A stretch of DNA of 64,000 bases from Dipteris shenzhenensis (lineage: Eukaryota > Polypodiophyta > Polypodiopsida > Gleicheniales). The stretch lies in the NCBI GenBank assembly GCA_047967505.1, contig CM106539.1. One strand, written 5' to 3'. Shown one piece after another: positions 36,570 through 48,280 of the stretch; position 1 is the first letter of the stretch, and the number at the start of each line of letters is the position of its first letter. The position numbers and the translations under genes are program-made. Below the pieces are notes generated by a model that saw only the letters and a program-made list of their open reading frames with translations, had not been told where the DNA came from and searched no databases.

Positions 36570-36950
36570 CTCGAGGCCACAAAAACTGTCAAAGAGACGA
36601 AATTTCAATGAGCCCGTCTCGCTCCTGAGGATTCTCAATGCCTGTGAGACAGCAATTCCAAAGCAATCCAAACGAATTTCTCCGTCTGCTGCAATGGATC
36701 CAAGAAATTCTTTCTCAAAAACCAAAGCAAAGTTAACCCGTGGCAGTACGGTCCCTAGACGATGGAAATTTGAGTGGCAGCCACCTGTCTCAAATCATGA
36801 TTAGATTTTTGTCCTGTAGTGCGATGATAACTACCCAAATATAGAAAACGCACCGAATGTGTGATATCTATAGATTACTCATTATTAGCTCCCTTTTATT
36901 GGCCTCCCCCTCTTTGTTGGTGATCTAATATTGTAATTTTATTGGCCCAC
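36570..36950 (-). promoter_or_regulatory. 14-3-3 gene promoter and leader, duplicated GGCCAATAAAA box
   Basis: On the minus strand GGCCAATAAAA occurs twice (36947-36937 and 36904-36894), a perfect 11-bp direct repeat 43 bp apart. Each combines a CCAAT core with an AT-rich TATA-like end. The distal one is within TGGGCCAATAAAA, where TGGGCC resembles the site II element of plant housekeeping promoters. The boxes lie about 325-380 bp before the start codon, a plausible core-promoter distance if the leader is long. Confidence 0.5.
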
Positions 36951-37745
36951 GCGCGTCGCGTACCCTCCACCTGCATCCATTCAATCCTGTCCTCTGATCT
37001 TCCTTCGCTCTGCTTTGTCCTGTGTTCTCTGCCTTGCCTCCACGTTTGCTAGCGCCATACGTGGTGGCTTCCCTGCCTAATTGATGGGAGCTCTGTGTCC
37101 ATGGGCGGATTGGTTGGGACCCAGCAATTCAGGCGAACGGCGGGCAACCAAGACCTCCACCCTAGACGATGGTTTGGATTTGCATGTTTGTGCACGTCTT
37201 CTGTGTTGCATGCAAGAGAGGCCATCTCGACTGTGTTCCTAACTATGACCGATGGAGGTCTCTATGTTTCAAATCCAATATTTGGGATGAACAACGAGCG
37301 AGATGCACTGATTTCGGCCGTTCCACACGATGTTATGCCATGGATTTGGTGCTACTTGTGAGATTCGAGATCATTTTGTCCTCCAAGGTCTATATAATCA
37401 AGCCTGCAAAGTCCCCGCAATTTGCATTGCCTAATGTCGTTTGCGATTTGTGTCTATTGTTCTCTTCCTCGCAACCTCAATCTCATCATCGTAGCAAAGG
37501 AAGGATGGAACACATTAGCATGCGTGAATTCTCTAGAGAATCAATGGACACTAAGATGACATATTTTCAGAGAGATGTTGCAAGGGTGCTTTCTTTTGGA
37601 CATCCTTCCTTCACTTCAACTTTCCCTTGTGCTTTATTGAATGGATGCATGCAACAGATCTTGACCACAACGCTAACATAACACAAATGGCAGTCAAGCA
37701 GCATTGCCATTCATATGTGACGAACAACTGCTAGGCCGTGGCCTT
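36951..37745. other. No gene assigned
   Basis: Relatively GC-rich at first ('cacgcgcgtcgcg'), with overlapping plus-strand frames 37095-37361 and 37169-37681. Neither shows a domain or codon pattern I recognise. Confidence 0.4.
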
Positions 37746-37751
37746 CTTTAA

Positions 37752-37880
37752 GGGTGTTTACACACTATGGGTGCCCAAGCCCGCCCAATGTTCATTGAAT
37801 GCATCTCCACCGTGGGCAGGAAATCTTGCCTGTCCATGAACCTTGGGCATGCCCACTATGGGCCAAGTGTGTAAACACCC
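37752..37880. mobile_element. Tourist-like (PIF/Harbinger) MITE, 129 bp, TAA target duplication
   Basis: Perfect 15-bp terminal inverted repeats: GGGTGTTTACACACT at 37752-37766 and AGTGTGTAAACACCC at 37866-37880. TAA flanks both sides (37749-37751, 37881-37883). The inner sequence keeps further pairing ('atgggtgcccaag' against 'gggcatgcccac'). Size, terminus and TWA duplication fit a Tourist-like MITE. Confidence 0.9.
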
Positions 37881-37883
37881 TAA

Positions 37884-39000
37884 GTTTGCACATGGCCGGA
37901 CTAAGACAAAGCAACCTTAAATAGCAGCATCTACAACGACATATAGCCAATGCCAACTCAACAAAAGGTGACCTATGTGCAAAGTAGAAGCAAGGCAAGC
38001 AACACTCATCCGAAAAGCCATACTCCATCAACGCCTTTAGCTAATGACGTTGACGACTTCTATACCACGCTTGACTTGCAAGCAATGCCTCCAATGACGA
38101 GCGGCTCAGCCTCAACCAACGCTCTAACGCACGACCTGGTTCAGCCTCAACTTGGCTCGACCTCTAGGATCAACGACTTGGCTCAACCTCAACCAACGCT
38201 CCAACGTAGCAGCAATGCCTATGTCAGCAACAATGGGCTTCAAACTCCAAGCGAGCACTCCGAACAACCAACATCCACTACAACAACCTAATGATAGACT
38301 CCAGCGATGGTGCCACCATTGACCAGCTTCCACAGCGGCAGTGGCTCCACTCATGTATCTCTAGGCCTAAACGCTCACCTTGCATGCAACTAGACGATCG
38401 ACTTCCACAAGCGCAGGCTCGCCTCTTCACTACAATCACGGCTTTCCTTCTCCATCATGGTCTTTACCTCCATCGCCGTCGTGCCATCATCTTGCCTTTG
38501 CAAACCTTCAAGCTCCTCTCTCTAATTTCTCTCTCTATCTTATCTCTTAACACGTGGCAAGATATCAACCCACTCAGGTTAGGCCAAGTAAACCTGAGTT
38601 TGGTTAATGAGGCAGTTGGCCACAGGGTAGATCTTATCCTTGCATGCCACATCGGTAGTGATGCCACATCAGCAAGACACATGGCACATTCATGTCACCT
38701 ATGCCATGTAGGCAACCATATCATCTTTTATGAGGTGAGCATCGTGGCCTCAATGCCATGTCATTTATCCATGTTAGCTACCATGTTAGCAATGCCACAT
38801 CAGCACTTTTGAATAAGAAGATCGTGCTTATGCGAGACTTGAATATAATGTGTGCTCCTTGATATGTCCATTAAGTTTTCAGGTGTTCGAGTATAAATTC
38901 GGATACTAGTTTCAATGGCATGCATCGATAATCAGAACCGTTCTTGCACAAAACATCGTGTTGATCAGACTGTCGAGGAGAAAGCTATAGGCATGAGCTC
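37884..39000. other. No gene assigned; 'gccacatcagca' repeats
   Basis: 38080-38215 contains imperfect copies of a Gln-Pro/Leu-Thr coding word ('ctcaacctcaaccaacgctc'). 38640-38810 has several copies of 'atgccacatcagca'-like words, a composition often seen in LTR U3 regions. No gene is supported. Confidence 0.4.
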
Positions 39001-40905
39001 CCTCCCTTGTCAACCTCTTTCCTCTATATCTTCTATCAAAGTTGCCAACAAGGTTACTGTGGATGGTTTCTAGCAAAGATTGACTGTATCAAAAGGAAGT
39101 TGGGTGCTGATGCATCAACCAAACAGAAGGAAGAAGCCATGTTCAGTAATCCCTTTTTGGCAACTTGGAAGGGTAGGGTGAAAGATAGGAGGGGATGAAA
39201 TCAATAAAAAATAAAGGAAATATTTGTTCAACATGTATACATGCATAGAGAGTTTTTGTTGTGAGAGAATTATCCAAATTATCTTCCACAACACAGACCA
39301 AATTGTAAGTGACTTAATTGAGAATTCATATTTCATAATCAGAGAATTTCTTGAGCCTCAATGTCTTGATTTTTATTTTCAAATATATATCCTTCATCTT
39401 ATGAGCAGTGGCAACCTACCAAATGCATTTAAGGAATCATGGATGCGTTACATGGGTCCATAGGAGAATTGCAATATCAAGGTAGATCAACAACATAGTT
39501 AGCTTAACCAAGAGTCTTTTTCTATTATCATTTTTACCAACGATTGGATAAAGCCAACACACATGGTGTGTTGAAGAAACTAGTTCTCCAAGCATGGAAC
39601 ACCATTGATTGGCCAATTACTCATGGTACTATAATAGAGTCATATAGAGCCATGTTGTTTACAGAAGTACAATGATCGTTACGGCCAAGGATTGCTAGTA
39701 GAATCAACAAAATAAGTATTTGCATGCTAATAACGGTATTTGTAGATCTATTAAATAAAATTTCTATCAAGATTTGCAAGACGATGCTCACTTTTAATGC
39801 AAATGGTGTTGAAAGAATTCCTAACTTCTTGGATTATGGTTGACATGATAACATCCAACCAAGTATACTGTGAGGTTGTGCACAACTCTTTTAAACTTAA
39901 GTACATGATTGCCACTCACAATTTCATATTATCCTTTTACTATAGATGTAGTAGAATGATTGGGGACCAATTGGTTCCAATGGATCAAGATTTGAACTCT
40001 TTTGGTCTTGAGAATGAAGCACTTGATAGCACTATTTACGAGAATGAAAATTTATTGGGAATTATATTACTCACACAATGATGCACACTCGGACAATGAT
40101 ATCACTATTACACTAGGACATCATAGGTAGAGACAAGGTGCAATGTTGCAAAAGGATTCTCTTTCATTCTGAATAACAAGAAGGTAAACCAAGAGTTGAA
40201 TATAATTCAATTTTTTTCTTTATAATTGAATGAATTAGAGAAAGACCAGATGTTTCTGCTTTTTAACGGACACCATTGGTTAACACTTCCTATTGACATG
40301 TATTGCAACGAAGGGAAAAGAGAATTATGTGCAGAGACATCCCAAATGGGATTATTTGAGATAATTTAGAACTCATGATTATAGATACTGTATTCATACA
40401 GCACACAGGTACAAAATGATTATTTTCATAGTATACAAATGTGATGCAACGAATGAAAAGTATACATTATAATGTCAAACAAATGGATGATTCTCAAGCA
40501 ATCAATACCATTCAGGCGATGGTGGCTGATGCTATGAAGGGGTGGCATCCAATGCCTAGGATGATCCTATGACAAAGGTTAATCATGGAGCTTCTCTTGT
40601 GCCTTTTCCTCATCCACCACCTCCTCTATCATGTTCTCATCAAGCATCTCTGCCAAAATAGCCTTTACTCTAGTTGTTGAATTTTCCTCCTACACTCTTT
40701 AGTGTTGCTGTAGAAAGTGCAAGTTAGAGAAGCTCTACAATAGTCCTGGCTCTAAAGTTGTAGCCATAATCTACATTGTAACGATATTCTTTCATCATTT
40801 ACAAACAACAGTGGAAACTCAATTTCTCTCGTATTGTAATAGTACATATATGAATTTCATCAGACGTCATAATGTATTACAAAATTCCAAGAGTACAATG
40901 CACCT
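39001..40905. other. Decayed plus-strand coding debris, family unknown
   Basis: Frames 39224-39463 and 39797-40081 look like pieces of one older protein (Phe/Tyr/Ile-rich, no stop for 80-95 codons each), with stop-rich sequence between. I cannot assign them to a family. Confidence 0.3.
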
Positions 40906-40909
40906 TAAC

Positions 40910-41161
40910 TCATGTAGGAGGCTTTGAAGTAGTTAAAGGATTCTCAGGCCCAAGCTCAATATATGGATGCGTAAGGGGATCAGGATCCTCACGTCCAAAC
41001 TTAGTATTTGGAAGGGGACAGGGCTGAGAATCCTCAATATTTGGATGGGGAAGGGGCTCATGATCCTCAGGTCCAAGTTCAATAGTTTGAGGCACTAGAG
41101 GAGGGTCCTCATGTCCAAGTTCAGTAGTCACAGGAGGAAGTTTAGTATATGGTGGAGGCAT
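40910..41161 (-). repeat. Minisatellite encoding ELGPED-type repeats
   Basis: The minus-strand frame of 83 codons reads as repeated I-E-L-G-P-E-D-P units (for example IELGPEDHEPLPHPN), with a period of about 45 bp. It could be the repeat tail of a decayed gene, but there is no other coding signal nearby. I treat it as a minisatellite. Confidence 0.6.
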
Positions 41162-41164
41162 CTG

Positions 41165-43380
41165 AGGTTGGGCCTCATGGTCCTTACGTTTGGTTAGAGA
41201 GTCCTCATCCTACTCTCTAGTGAGGTCCTTGATCAATTTTGAGCTTTGTCATCGATCTAATTTCTTAGATCTTTCCTCCTCCCCGCTTTTCACTTGTGGT
41301 AATGAGGAGGCATATCGAAGGAGATCTAGGATCATCCTAGCTCTAAAGTTGAGCACATATTGATCATCATAGCTTTCCTCTGTCATTTGCACAAACACAA
41401 ACAAAACTTTAGTTTCAAGTTCGGTGTTAAGATTAATGTGTTATATAACTTTAAATAGATCAACTATGGTGCTTACAGAGGCCGGTGTCTCCTCTATAAA
41501 AATAAAGTCTTAATAATGTACTTGGTGTTTCCTCTATAAAAAAAAGTTTACGGACCCTTCATCCACAAGAGTGGGCATTGTATTGTTGTGGTGTCTGTGA
41601 ACCATCTAGTAGATTGTAAGCTTAAAACAATTTTGATTAATTTAAAAAAAGTATTGATAGCGCAAAGAATTTTCTGTCTTACCTCCAAGTGCAATGCTTC
41701 AATTGCACCAACTTAGATGTATTTTGTTCACTGAAATCAATTGCAAAAACTAGTGTCTTCATAGCACTATAATTGTGTATGTCAGTGTCCACAACTTTCT
41801 ACAAAATAAATCCTTTGTTATTTTAAAAAATTAAGATACTTCTTTAGGGCAATGCAAGTTCACTTATAGATCGATCTCTCGATGAGTATGTGCAACTGAA
41901 TTGAAGCAAAAACATGCTGTTGTTGGCAGATGTATTATAGCTAAACTCCAATGTCGTCTACATTTGACAATTCCTATAAAGATTAGAATTTGTGGATTGA
42001 AAAGAACAATTTAGCTCCTTATGCAATATACTTGAATAAACACTTATTCTAAATGGTAAGGGATGACAATTATGCAAACAAATTCAAAATTGCAATATGT
42101 GAACCACTTCAAAAGCTGGTCTACTGGCTCCCTGGGATCCCTTATTTTGAAGGAGATAGCTGGGTCCATAATCTATACCATACCTTGAATCTCTTCATGT
42201 AACTTTTTTTGAGTAAGTTGCAAATCAAGAAAGTAGTTCAGAATAGTATTCAAAATTATTGGTTATCCAAAGAGAGATGTAAAAATTAAAACTTGTGAGA
42301 GTCCTGCAAGGATGATTGTGTCGATTACTTGTCTTGCTCTATTTTTTATTGCTGTCATACAATCATCTGTTAGGGTGAACTCTCTTATTGACTGCAAAAC
42401 ATATCTTTATAGCATGTCCTAGTGTATTCAAACACTCCAAAACTTGTAATTCTAGCTTTGCACTATCTAGATTGGTGGAAGAGGTACAAAGATGCTTGGT
42501 GTCCTTATATTTTAGCTTTTGTGCCTCCTCGAAGGCTGCTTTTGGTCTTGTTCCTTTTTCAAGAGTCACTTGAGTCACTTCCTCTATAGCCACTTCATCT
42601 TGTTTGGTGTACGTGTAGGTGGTATAAGCAAAATGTCTCTCATCTTCATGTCTGTCATATCTGTAGCCTTGAGGAGTTTGTCATATCTCCATCTAACCAT
42701 CTTTAAAGTAGTGATATCCTTTGCCATGATTGTCACCCTATGGGTGTGGTCTGCAAGAAGAAATGTATCTTGGAAACACTCAATGAAAAAACATGCTTTG
42801 GGGTATTGATTCTAACTTACAATTCCTTGTTAATTTACTCCTTGAGATTCACTCCTTATATTCTGCTGACATAGCAAACTGCTACGGCCTTATGGAATCC
42901 CTCACCTATTTTTGCGAACTTGCTTCAAAAGTAGGCTATAAAGGCTTCTATCTCAAATTTGATAGTTTCCACCTCACAAAAAGAGTTAATGTAAAAACTC
43001 TTTTTAGCTTTGATACATTTCTAAGCTACAACCACCTTCTTCTTGATTCATGTGTTATATAGGCGGGCTCTCTTTGTTGGACCCAATCTAAAGGCATCCC
43101 CATGGGGTTCTCTTGTTCACCTCTTTGGTGTCACCTGTATCTCACTTCTTTCTAGTTCAAGTTCATAAAGAAGTTAGCACGTGTTGGCCTTTCCCACTTT
43201 CTCTCTCTCTTTCTCCTTACCTTTAGGTATGTCGACGACATCCTCTTCATCAATAATCCCCTCATCACTAATTTCCTTGACCCCTCCAGACCTCTCAATG
43301 AGGATGACCCCCTTACCATCTACCCTCTTCACATCATCTCCCTCAAATGCAGCTTAACCTCCTCCTTTATCAACATTAGG
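41165..43380. other. No gene assigned
   Basis: AT-rich. Two overlapping antisense frames at 42363-42593 and 42388-42573 and a plus-strand frame at 42793-43062 show no recognisable family. Confidence 0.45.
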
Positions 43381-43584
43381 GGAGAATTGGGGTCTCAAAA
43401 GGGCCTCATAAGGAATAGATTAAGAAATGGATTAGGCCTAATGAAAGGGCCAAGGCAGGTCCCAAAAAGTCCTAACCCCCCCTCACCTAGGTGGGTTAAG
43501 CCCAAAAGTGACCCCACCTCTTACACCTCTTACACAACTCTTACTCCTAGCTGGGAACCAAAAAATTCAAAATTCAAAATTCGA

Positions 43585-44065
43585 ATTTTGAATTCCCTCC
43601 CTCCTTCTCTCTCCTCCCTCCCTCCCTCCCCCTCCCTCCCTCCCCCTCCTCACTCCCTCTTCCCCCTCCCTCCTCCTCCCCCTCCTTCCCTCCCTCCTCC
43701 CCTCCCCCTCCCCCTCCTTACTCTCTCCTCCCCCTTCCTCCTCCTCCCCCTCCCTCCCTCCCTCCTCCACGCCTGCTCCTCTTGCCCTCCCCCTCCCTCC
43801 CTCCTCCATGCCTGCTCCTCCTCCCCTCCCCCTCCCTTCTCCTCCATTGCTGCTCCTCCTCCCCCCTCCCTCTTGCTCCTCCCTCCTCCCTCCCTCCTCC
43901 CTCCCTCCTCCTCCATGCCTACCTCTCCTCGCCCTCCACACCTACTGGTCTGCCCCCCTTTCCTTCTCTTCAACTACTGGTCCTCCCTCCCCCATCCCTC
44001 CTCCTCCTCACCCTCCCTCTTCCTGTGTGCTACTCCTTCAAACCTGCATCTCCACACCTTCTCCT
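43585..44065. repeat. Long C+T-rich tract, (CCCTCC)n-like
   Basis: About 480 bp of almost pure pyrimidine on the plus strand built from CCCTCC and CCTCCT units. It opens Pro/Ser/Leu frames on the plus strand and Gly/Arg/Glu frames on the minus strand, all composition artefacts. It ends 20 bp before the first ATG of the transposase-like gene. Confidence 0.92.
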
Positions 44066-44084
44066 TCTCTACACTTCTTTAGTC

Positions 44085-46990
44085 ATGGCAACATTTGAGG
44101 ATGTCTCCAACAAGTACTAGGTTCACTTAGAGATGGAGGCTGAATATGCAAGCACATGTAGTCTAGGATTGAGGGGAGCTTCCAAAATCCACAGTCTTCG
44201 TTCGCAAGGAAAGAAGCATCTCGACCTTTGGGTAGAAGGATCCTTGTATCCTTTAGATCCTACCAACCAAAAGAGCCCTCCTTTCCATACAATGCATGAG
44301 CTAGTTCGGTTTGTTGAAAATGGACATGCAGGGTTGCTTGGTTATTACAATTGGTTAAACAATGCTCAGTCAATGGCTATGCAAGCAAGCGAGATGCGCA
44401 GAGCCCAAGCAGAGATGCTAGCACATTTAGGAAATAGCACCATTGTTGCAATGCATAACTCTATGCAGGATCTTCAAAGGAAGAACCAGGATCTTCATGA
44501 TAAAGCCAAAGCATTGGACTTGGAGCAAAATGCATTGGACTTGGAGCGACATAAATTAGAAGAGTCGCTCTGTAAGCTAGCTAAGTCCAAAAAAGTCTTG
44601 GAAAGATCTATATACAATCAAGTTCGATGAGCCGTAGAGAAGGAACGAGAGAAGGCAGAAGAACGAGTGCAAAAGATGAAAGAAACACCTTTGGGATTGA
44701 AGGAGAGGAAAAGAAGGTACTTACATAACACAGATGCATTGGCACCCATTGGTGGTGCTAGAAAGAGGAGAGTCCATGCTGCAAGGTTGGTTATTAAATG
44801 TTCCAATGAGATTACACTCTTTTGTGCTACACTGTGTGTAACTAAGTTTTTATTGTGTTCTTCTTTAGGAACTTCATGGAATATGTGATGCGAAGAATGG
44901 ATGGGGATAATATTGATTGTTCATATGCTCTAGCTAGTTTATTGAAGTCAAGCGATGTTATTGGGATACTAAGGGACCCAAGACGCAAGCACTTACATGT
45001 GCAAGTTGCTGAAGAGGTGATGAAGGACTTCAAGGATATTGTGGATGCAAAGGAGATGCTTTTAGCTTGTGATACTGCCGGTGTAAGTTGTGAAGCTTAC
45101 ACATCCGTTTTCAAAATTTTCAAGTTCACTATTTTGGGAAAGTATAAGAAGTCTACAGTGCCCCTAACCACACCTTGGTCTGTGAGACATGCATGGGAGA
45201 AACAAACCAATGTGCAAGAGAGGCTTGGAAGGTACCATTGCGTAAGGGGCACAATGACTTGGAAGAGTAAAAAGAAATCTGGCTTGCAAACCTTTGAGAT
45301 GATTGCTTTCAACAATGTCTACTTAGATGTTGAGAAACCACAACAAGCAATGGTCAAATTCTATGGCATGAGAGAAGATGGTAAGAGGAAATCCATTATA
45401 GAATTGCACTTTACTTAGTTCATTTCCTATATCATGTTTATCCTAACGATTTTTCTCTTTTGTTGTACAAATTGCAATGGAAAGCTCATATTTGTCATCA
45501 AAATGGATGAAGCTCAATTGGTGACAGAACACAAGTTAGAGAGAGTTAGCATCTGCATTATGAATAAAGCCTTAGCCTTTGTTCAAGGGGACGAAGAAGT
45601 AGAGTAAGATTTCTCAGCGCAATTAGATATGGTGGCTTGGAGCATTTGAGACTCCAAAAGAGTGCCATGAGACATTGAAGTGGGTTCTAGATAGAATAGG
45701 AATCCCATCGATGATCCGAAGACAAGAGGAAGGGCAAACATTGACAGTCGATGGCCATGGAACCTTTCAAGTTGAATGGCATCTTGCTACTGATTTGAAA
45801 ACCCTCAAGTGCTTGCATGGTTGTGATACAAGGGCAAATGCAATGAACACATGCCTTTATTGTAGGTGTTCGCAACATAAGCAAAAGGCTGGCTTACAAT
45901 GGGAGGATGGCATTCTATCTTGCAACCAGACGCAAGCTGCCAATCGCGACAAGAAGGATCCAAAGTGGGATCCCATCTTGCCCATCCCATGTGAGAGAGT
46001 ACACATATGTACTTTACACACAGAACTACGTGTACTTGATAAGTTGTTGTATTTGCATCTTGTTTATGCTTGGAATTTAATTCTGCAAGAAGTATCCGCA
46101 TGGTGCATTGCAAAAGCTGAGAAGTGTCAGAGATGGGATTCCATGGAGGACATGTCAAACTTAAGAAGGATAAGAAAATGTTTGGGGCAATACAGAATCT
46201 TCCTACAAAAGTGTCCATGGGTGGAGGGAAGGCAAGGAGACTCCTATCGAACCACAATCTCAACGAAGACAAACATACATTGTCTCAAAGTAGTTTGGGT
46301 TGGGAATACTGGAAAGCATTGTGTGAATGCATGACCAATAAGGCTTCTCATCCTCAAGTAGCAACTTTGAGAGCTAAAGTATGGACAAAGGTAGATGCAT
46401 TGATAAAATTGTTCGCTAGGTTCAAATCAATGAGATGTATTATGAAAGGTTCAGGATGACTGTGAAAGAGTTTATGCAATTAATGGTGAAAGCATGGGGG
46501 GAGTTGCACATTACGCATTACATGGTAATCTTGGCACCATTGTAATATTTAGCACTTGCTTTATAAATGGTTTTTGTTGTTGCTAAAATGATTCTCATCA
46601 TGTTTGCAGCATATTCTCTATGCACACAGACCATGGTTTGTCCAAAATTGGGGTCCTTTGTCCATTTGGAATACACAAGGCATGGAGAAGTCACACTATA
46701 GAGCCAAGGTAGCCTACTTCAAGAACTCAAGGCATGGTGGTGGTGTCACTCATAGCAATGCATTACATGAGATGTTCGACTGGTTTTTTAGATGTTTACT
46801 AGGAAGGAATTTGAAGTTTGAAAAGGAAAAGGCATCAGAACTTGCAAAAGCAGTTCAAATTGTATCAAAGACTAGAAGGCATAGTGCTTGGAAAGCATCC
46901 ATAGGGAGGCGAGGAGTCGCATGTTGGTTGCAAGCTAGAGTGAGAGAAGGGAGCAAATGGGTCCAACCACCAACAAAAGCTATGGTGTAA
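44085..46990 (+). pseudogene. Transposase-like gene of unassigned family (possible D-D-E, RNase H fold)
   Basis: A multi-part reading that seems to be one protein. ATG at 44085 opens a frame stopped by TAG at 44118 and resuming at 44133-44630. This part ends in a coiled coil (residues about 85-160, Leu/Glu/Lys rich, repeated ALDLEQNALDLE). A good intron, 44786-44868 (83 bp), joins HAAR to NFMEYVMRR. 44869-45418 is open. Then LIFVIKMDEAQL (about 45485-45520), a hydrophobic strand ending in Asp, could hold the first catalytic Asp. WHLATDLKTLKCLHG (about 45777-45821) could hold the second, followed by a CLYCRC zinc-like pair. TLHTELRVLDKLL could hold the Glu. The tail reads QGMEKSHYRAKVAYF and HGGGVTHSN (46677-46760). 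Stops and a frame change near 46130-46450 show it is dead or that introns are missed. I do not recognise a named superfamily. Confidence 0.5.
44786..44868 (+). other. Probable intron in the transposase-like gene
   Basis: GT at 44786 and TTCTTTAG ending at 44868. Removing 83 bp joins two frames without a stop (phase 2, Arg codon AG|G). Confidence 0.6.
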
Positions 46991-47099
46991 TTGTATACAA
47001 ATATGAAATAAATATATTGCTTATTTTGACCACAATTTGTGTAATCACTCTTTAACATCTTGCTTATTTCGACCATAATTTTTGTACTCACACGACGTT

Positions 47100-47310
47100 T
47101 GGGGAAAGTGGGGACATGGTAAAGGAGGGGGGAGAGAAAGGAGGGGCGTGGGGGGGGGCAAGAGGAGGGGTGGAGTGGTAGCAAGGGTGGGGGGAGGGGG
47201 GTATGGGGGGTATGGGGGAGGGCGACAGGTGTAGGCAGGGCAGGTAGGGGGAGGGCAATGGGGGGGGAGGGCGACGAGGGTGGGGGGGTTAGGGTGGGGG
47301 TAGGGGGCAT
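47100..47310. repeat. G-rich tract, possible G-quadruplex DNA
   Basis: About 210 bp dominated by runs of 3-9 G on the plus strand. It lies 110 bp after the end of the transposase-like frame and is opposite in strand bias to the C-rich tract before that gene. Confidence 0.9.
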
Positions 47311-47400
47311 GATGAAACCCTAAATGTAATTAAAAGTGATGTCAAAACATGATGGGCCCATATAAAACATTTTAAAAAACCTAGTTACTCTCATTATTCA

Positions 47401-48109
47401 ATGGCAAGAGTGAAGAACACTGCTAGACCCACTGGATGCCGCCTCCACCCTTCCTCCTCTAGCTCCACCACCTCCATGGCATCTGCACACATGAACCTAT
47501 CCAGGTCTGGTGGCGCCTCCCCCAACTCTTGTGAGCCCTCCCCCAAATCTAGTGAGGTCTCCCAGGATTCTTGTGAGCCCTTCCCCAACTCTTGTGAGCC
47601 CTCCCCCAAGTCCCATGAGTCCACTCCCTAGTCTTGTGAGCCTTCTCCTCCTCCCAAGTCCCATGAGCCCACTCCCCAGTCTCGTGAGCGAGGAGGATTC
47701 GGAGGAGGATCACGCAGACAAGAGCAACGAAAGAAATTCAAGGCAGACAGGAGGTCGTGGATTGCGTTCGGTACTTGTAAAGCCTCCACCAAGAGTCAGG
47801 AAGCCGTACAGAGCAAAGCCAAGAGAGCAAGCCCTAAGGGAGATCAGGCAAATGCAGAAGACCACCGATAACCTGATCCCGCATGCTCCCTTCCAATGTG
47901 TGGTACAGGAGATAGCATAGGGATATAAGGACGACATGCGATTCAGCACAAGAGCTATGGGGGTGCTCCATGAGGCTGCGGAGCAAGTGACCACTGCTCT
48001 ATTCGAGGATGCCAACTTGTGTGCCATCCATGCAAAGCACATCACGGCCATGGACAAGGACATGGCCCTGGCGAAGCGGCTACAAAGTGACCGAAGTTTG
48101 AAGCCCTAG
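47401..48109 (+). pseudogene. Histone H3-variant pseudogene, CENH3-like, intronless
   Basis: H3 proteins form the nucleosome core; the CENH3 variant marks centromeres. The frame opens MARVKNTARPTG, close to the H3 tail start. A long Ser/Pro/Glu-rich tail with repeated PNSCEPSPKS-like units follows (stop TAG 47629-47631). After a one-base frame change between about 47630 and 47690 the histone fold reads on to TAG at 48107. Its alpha-N region is KPREQALREIRQMQKTTDNL followed by IPHAPF. Alpha-2 onwards reads LHEAAEQ, then [16 protein letters not shown], then KDMALAKRL. The H3-diagnostic NLCAIHAK is perfect. LIPxAPF and AAE are CENH3-like (canonical H3 has LIRKLPF and ACE), but loop 1 has canonical H3 length, without the extra residue common in CENH3. 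An in-frame TAG (47918-47920) replaces the Gln of EIAQ. AATAAA lies at about 48200. No introns, so it is a likely retrocopy. Confidence 0.8.
47520..47690 (+). repeat. Tandem repeat in the H3-variant tail
   Basis: Five or more imperfect units containing 'tcttgtgagccctcccccaa' or 'tcccatgagccca', about 24-36 bp each. Repeat slippage here could explain both the stop and the frame change. Confidence 0.75.
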
Positions 48110-48280
48110 ATTCTCTTGCAGCCCACTTTTAGGACTTAGACCACCCCCTACCCTTGAAGGCACTATCTTGTATCTAAGGCCCAAGGGTCAATCTTTTTTA
48201 ATAAAATATATGAACATTCTCTACACTCGCATTGTTGTGTATTTTCCATTTCTATGACTGCAATAACTGATCATTTTAAT

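Noticed and set aside
43387-44120. Long Pro/Ser/Leu and Gly/Arg/Glu open frames on both strands
   Set aside because: They are produced by the C+T-rich tract, which has few stop codons in any frame.
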